Positions 49,040-49,114 of a stretch of 49,114 nt of DNA are shown here, piece by piece. Each line of letters opens with the position of its first letter. Within the stretch, counting starts at the first letter, position 1. The notes under the pieces are model-generated. The model did not search any database. It was not told the DNA's origin and saw only the letters and a program-made list of their open reading frames with translations. The stretch is from Paenibacillus marchantiophytorum (GTDB taxonomy: Bacteria > Bacillota > Bacilli > Paenibacillales > NBRC-103111), in NCBI RefSeq assembly GCF_014640555.1, contig NZ_BMHE01000051.1, positions 1 through 49,114 on the forward strand, in the 5' to 3' direction. Both the position numbers and the translations under genes were made by a program.

Positions 49040-49114
49040 GGTTAAGCCCTCGACCGATTAGTATTCGTCAGCTGCATACGTTGCCGCACTTCCACCTCGA
49101 ACCTATCAACCTCG
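49040..49114 (-). rRNA. 23S ribosomal RNA, 3' end (partial)
   Basis: The last 75 bases match the conserved 23S terminus: AAGCTGACGAATACTAATCG-type text appears here as GCAGCTGACGAATACTAATC, then GGTCGAGGGCTTAACC. The gene continues beyond the window edge. The exact 3' base is uncertain by a few positions. Confidence 0.92.

Overview
The window looks like a piece of the chromosome of a spore-forming Firmicute, most likely Paenibacillus or a close relative. This rests on a small acid-soluble spore protein (SspI), a 36-residue YjcZ-like sporulation peptide, a liaIHFSR-type envelope-stress operon, an LplABC-type sugar importer beside a YesM/YesN-type sensor pair, two secreted proteins with 'copper amine oxidase N-terminal' (stalk) domains, and the 3' end of a 23S rRNA followed by a 16-tRNA cluster in an order I recall from Bacillus trnD. 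Most genes lie on the minus strand, as if the rRNA operon at the right edge sits upstream of them. All assignments come from reading motifs; no database search was made.

Left edge (1-930): gene debris, with a transposase N-terminal fragment, a small zinc-ribbon gene, an orphan reading-frame tail and a cut-off XRE-type helix-turn-helix. Then come a SPOUT RNA methyltransferase with a KtrA/KtrC-like potassium-channel regulator, and sspI. At 3133-7255 is a LacI-controlled catabolic operon (LacI, two Gfo/Idh/MocA dehydrogenases, one ThuA-like protein) with a candidate operator lying directly on its promoter. A GGDEF/EAL protein with a degenerate cyclase motif, an overlapping glycosyltransferase / YheC-YheD pair, prfC, a Tat-exported metallophosphoesterase and zwf follow.

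Centre (15.4-27 kb): a small LSm-like protein, a GNAT acetyltransferase, an orphan FliD-like protein, signal peptidase I and a five-gene lia operon. Divergent from lia is a c-di-AMP (ydaO-type) riboswitch driving a secreted 3D-domain cell-wall protein. A 71-residue protein that is nearly half methionine lies next, then an ECF sigma/anti-sigma pair divergent from a secreted protein with a duplicated His-containing helical domain.

Right half: molybdenum-cofactor genes (moeA, moaA, mobA, MOSC) sit beside a fusion of a membrane cytochrome-like domain with a sulfite-oxidase-type molybdopterin domain. A gene-poor kilobase (31.8-32.8 kb) holds a 45-bp tandem array and other degenerate repeats. Then come a broken DUF2269 gene, an MFS-response regulator-histidine kinase operon, a SANT-like protein, an alpha/beta hydrolase, a ROK-family regulator that has lost its catalytic and zinc residues, a methyltransferase, yjcZ, the sugar ABC importer with its YesMN pair, the tRNA cluster and the 23S rRNA end.

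The best candidates for something undescribed are the Met-rich protein at 23140-23355, the sigma/anti-sigma plus duplicated helical protein, the cytochrome-molybdopterin fusion and the repeat-rich kilobase.
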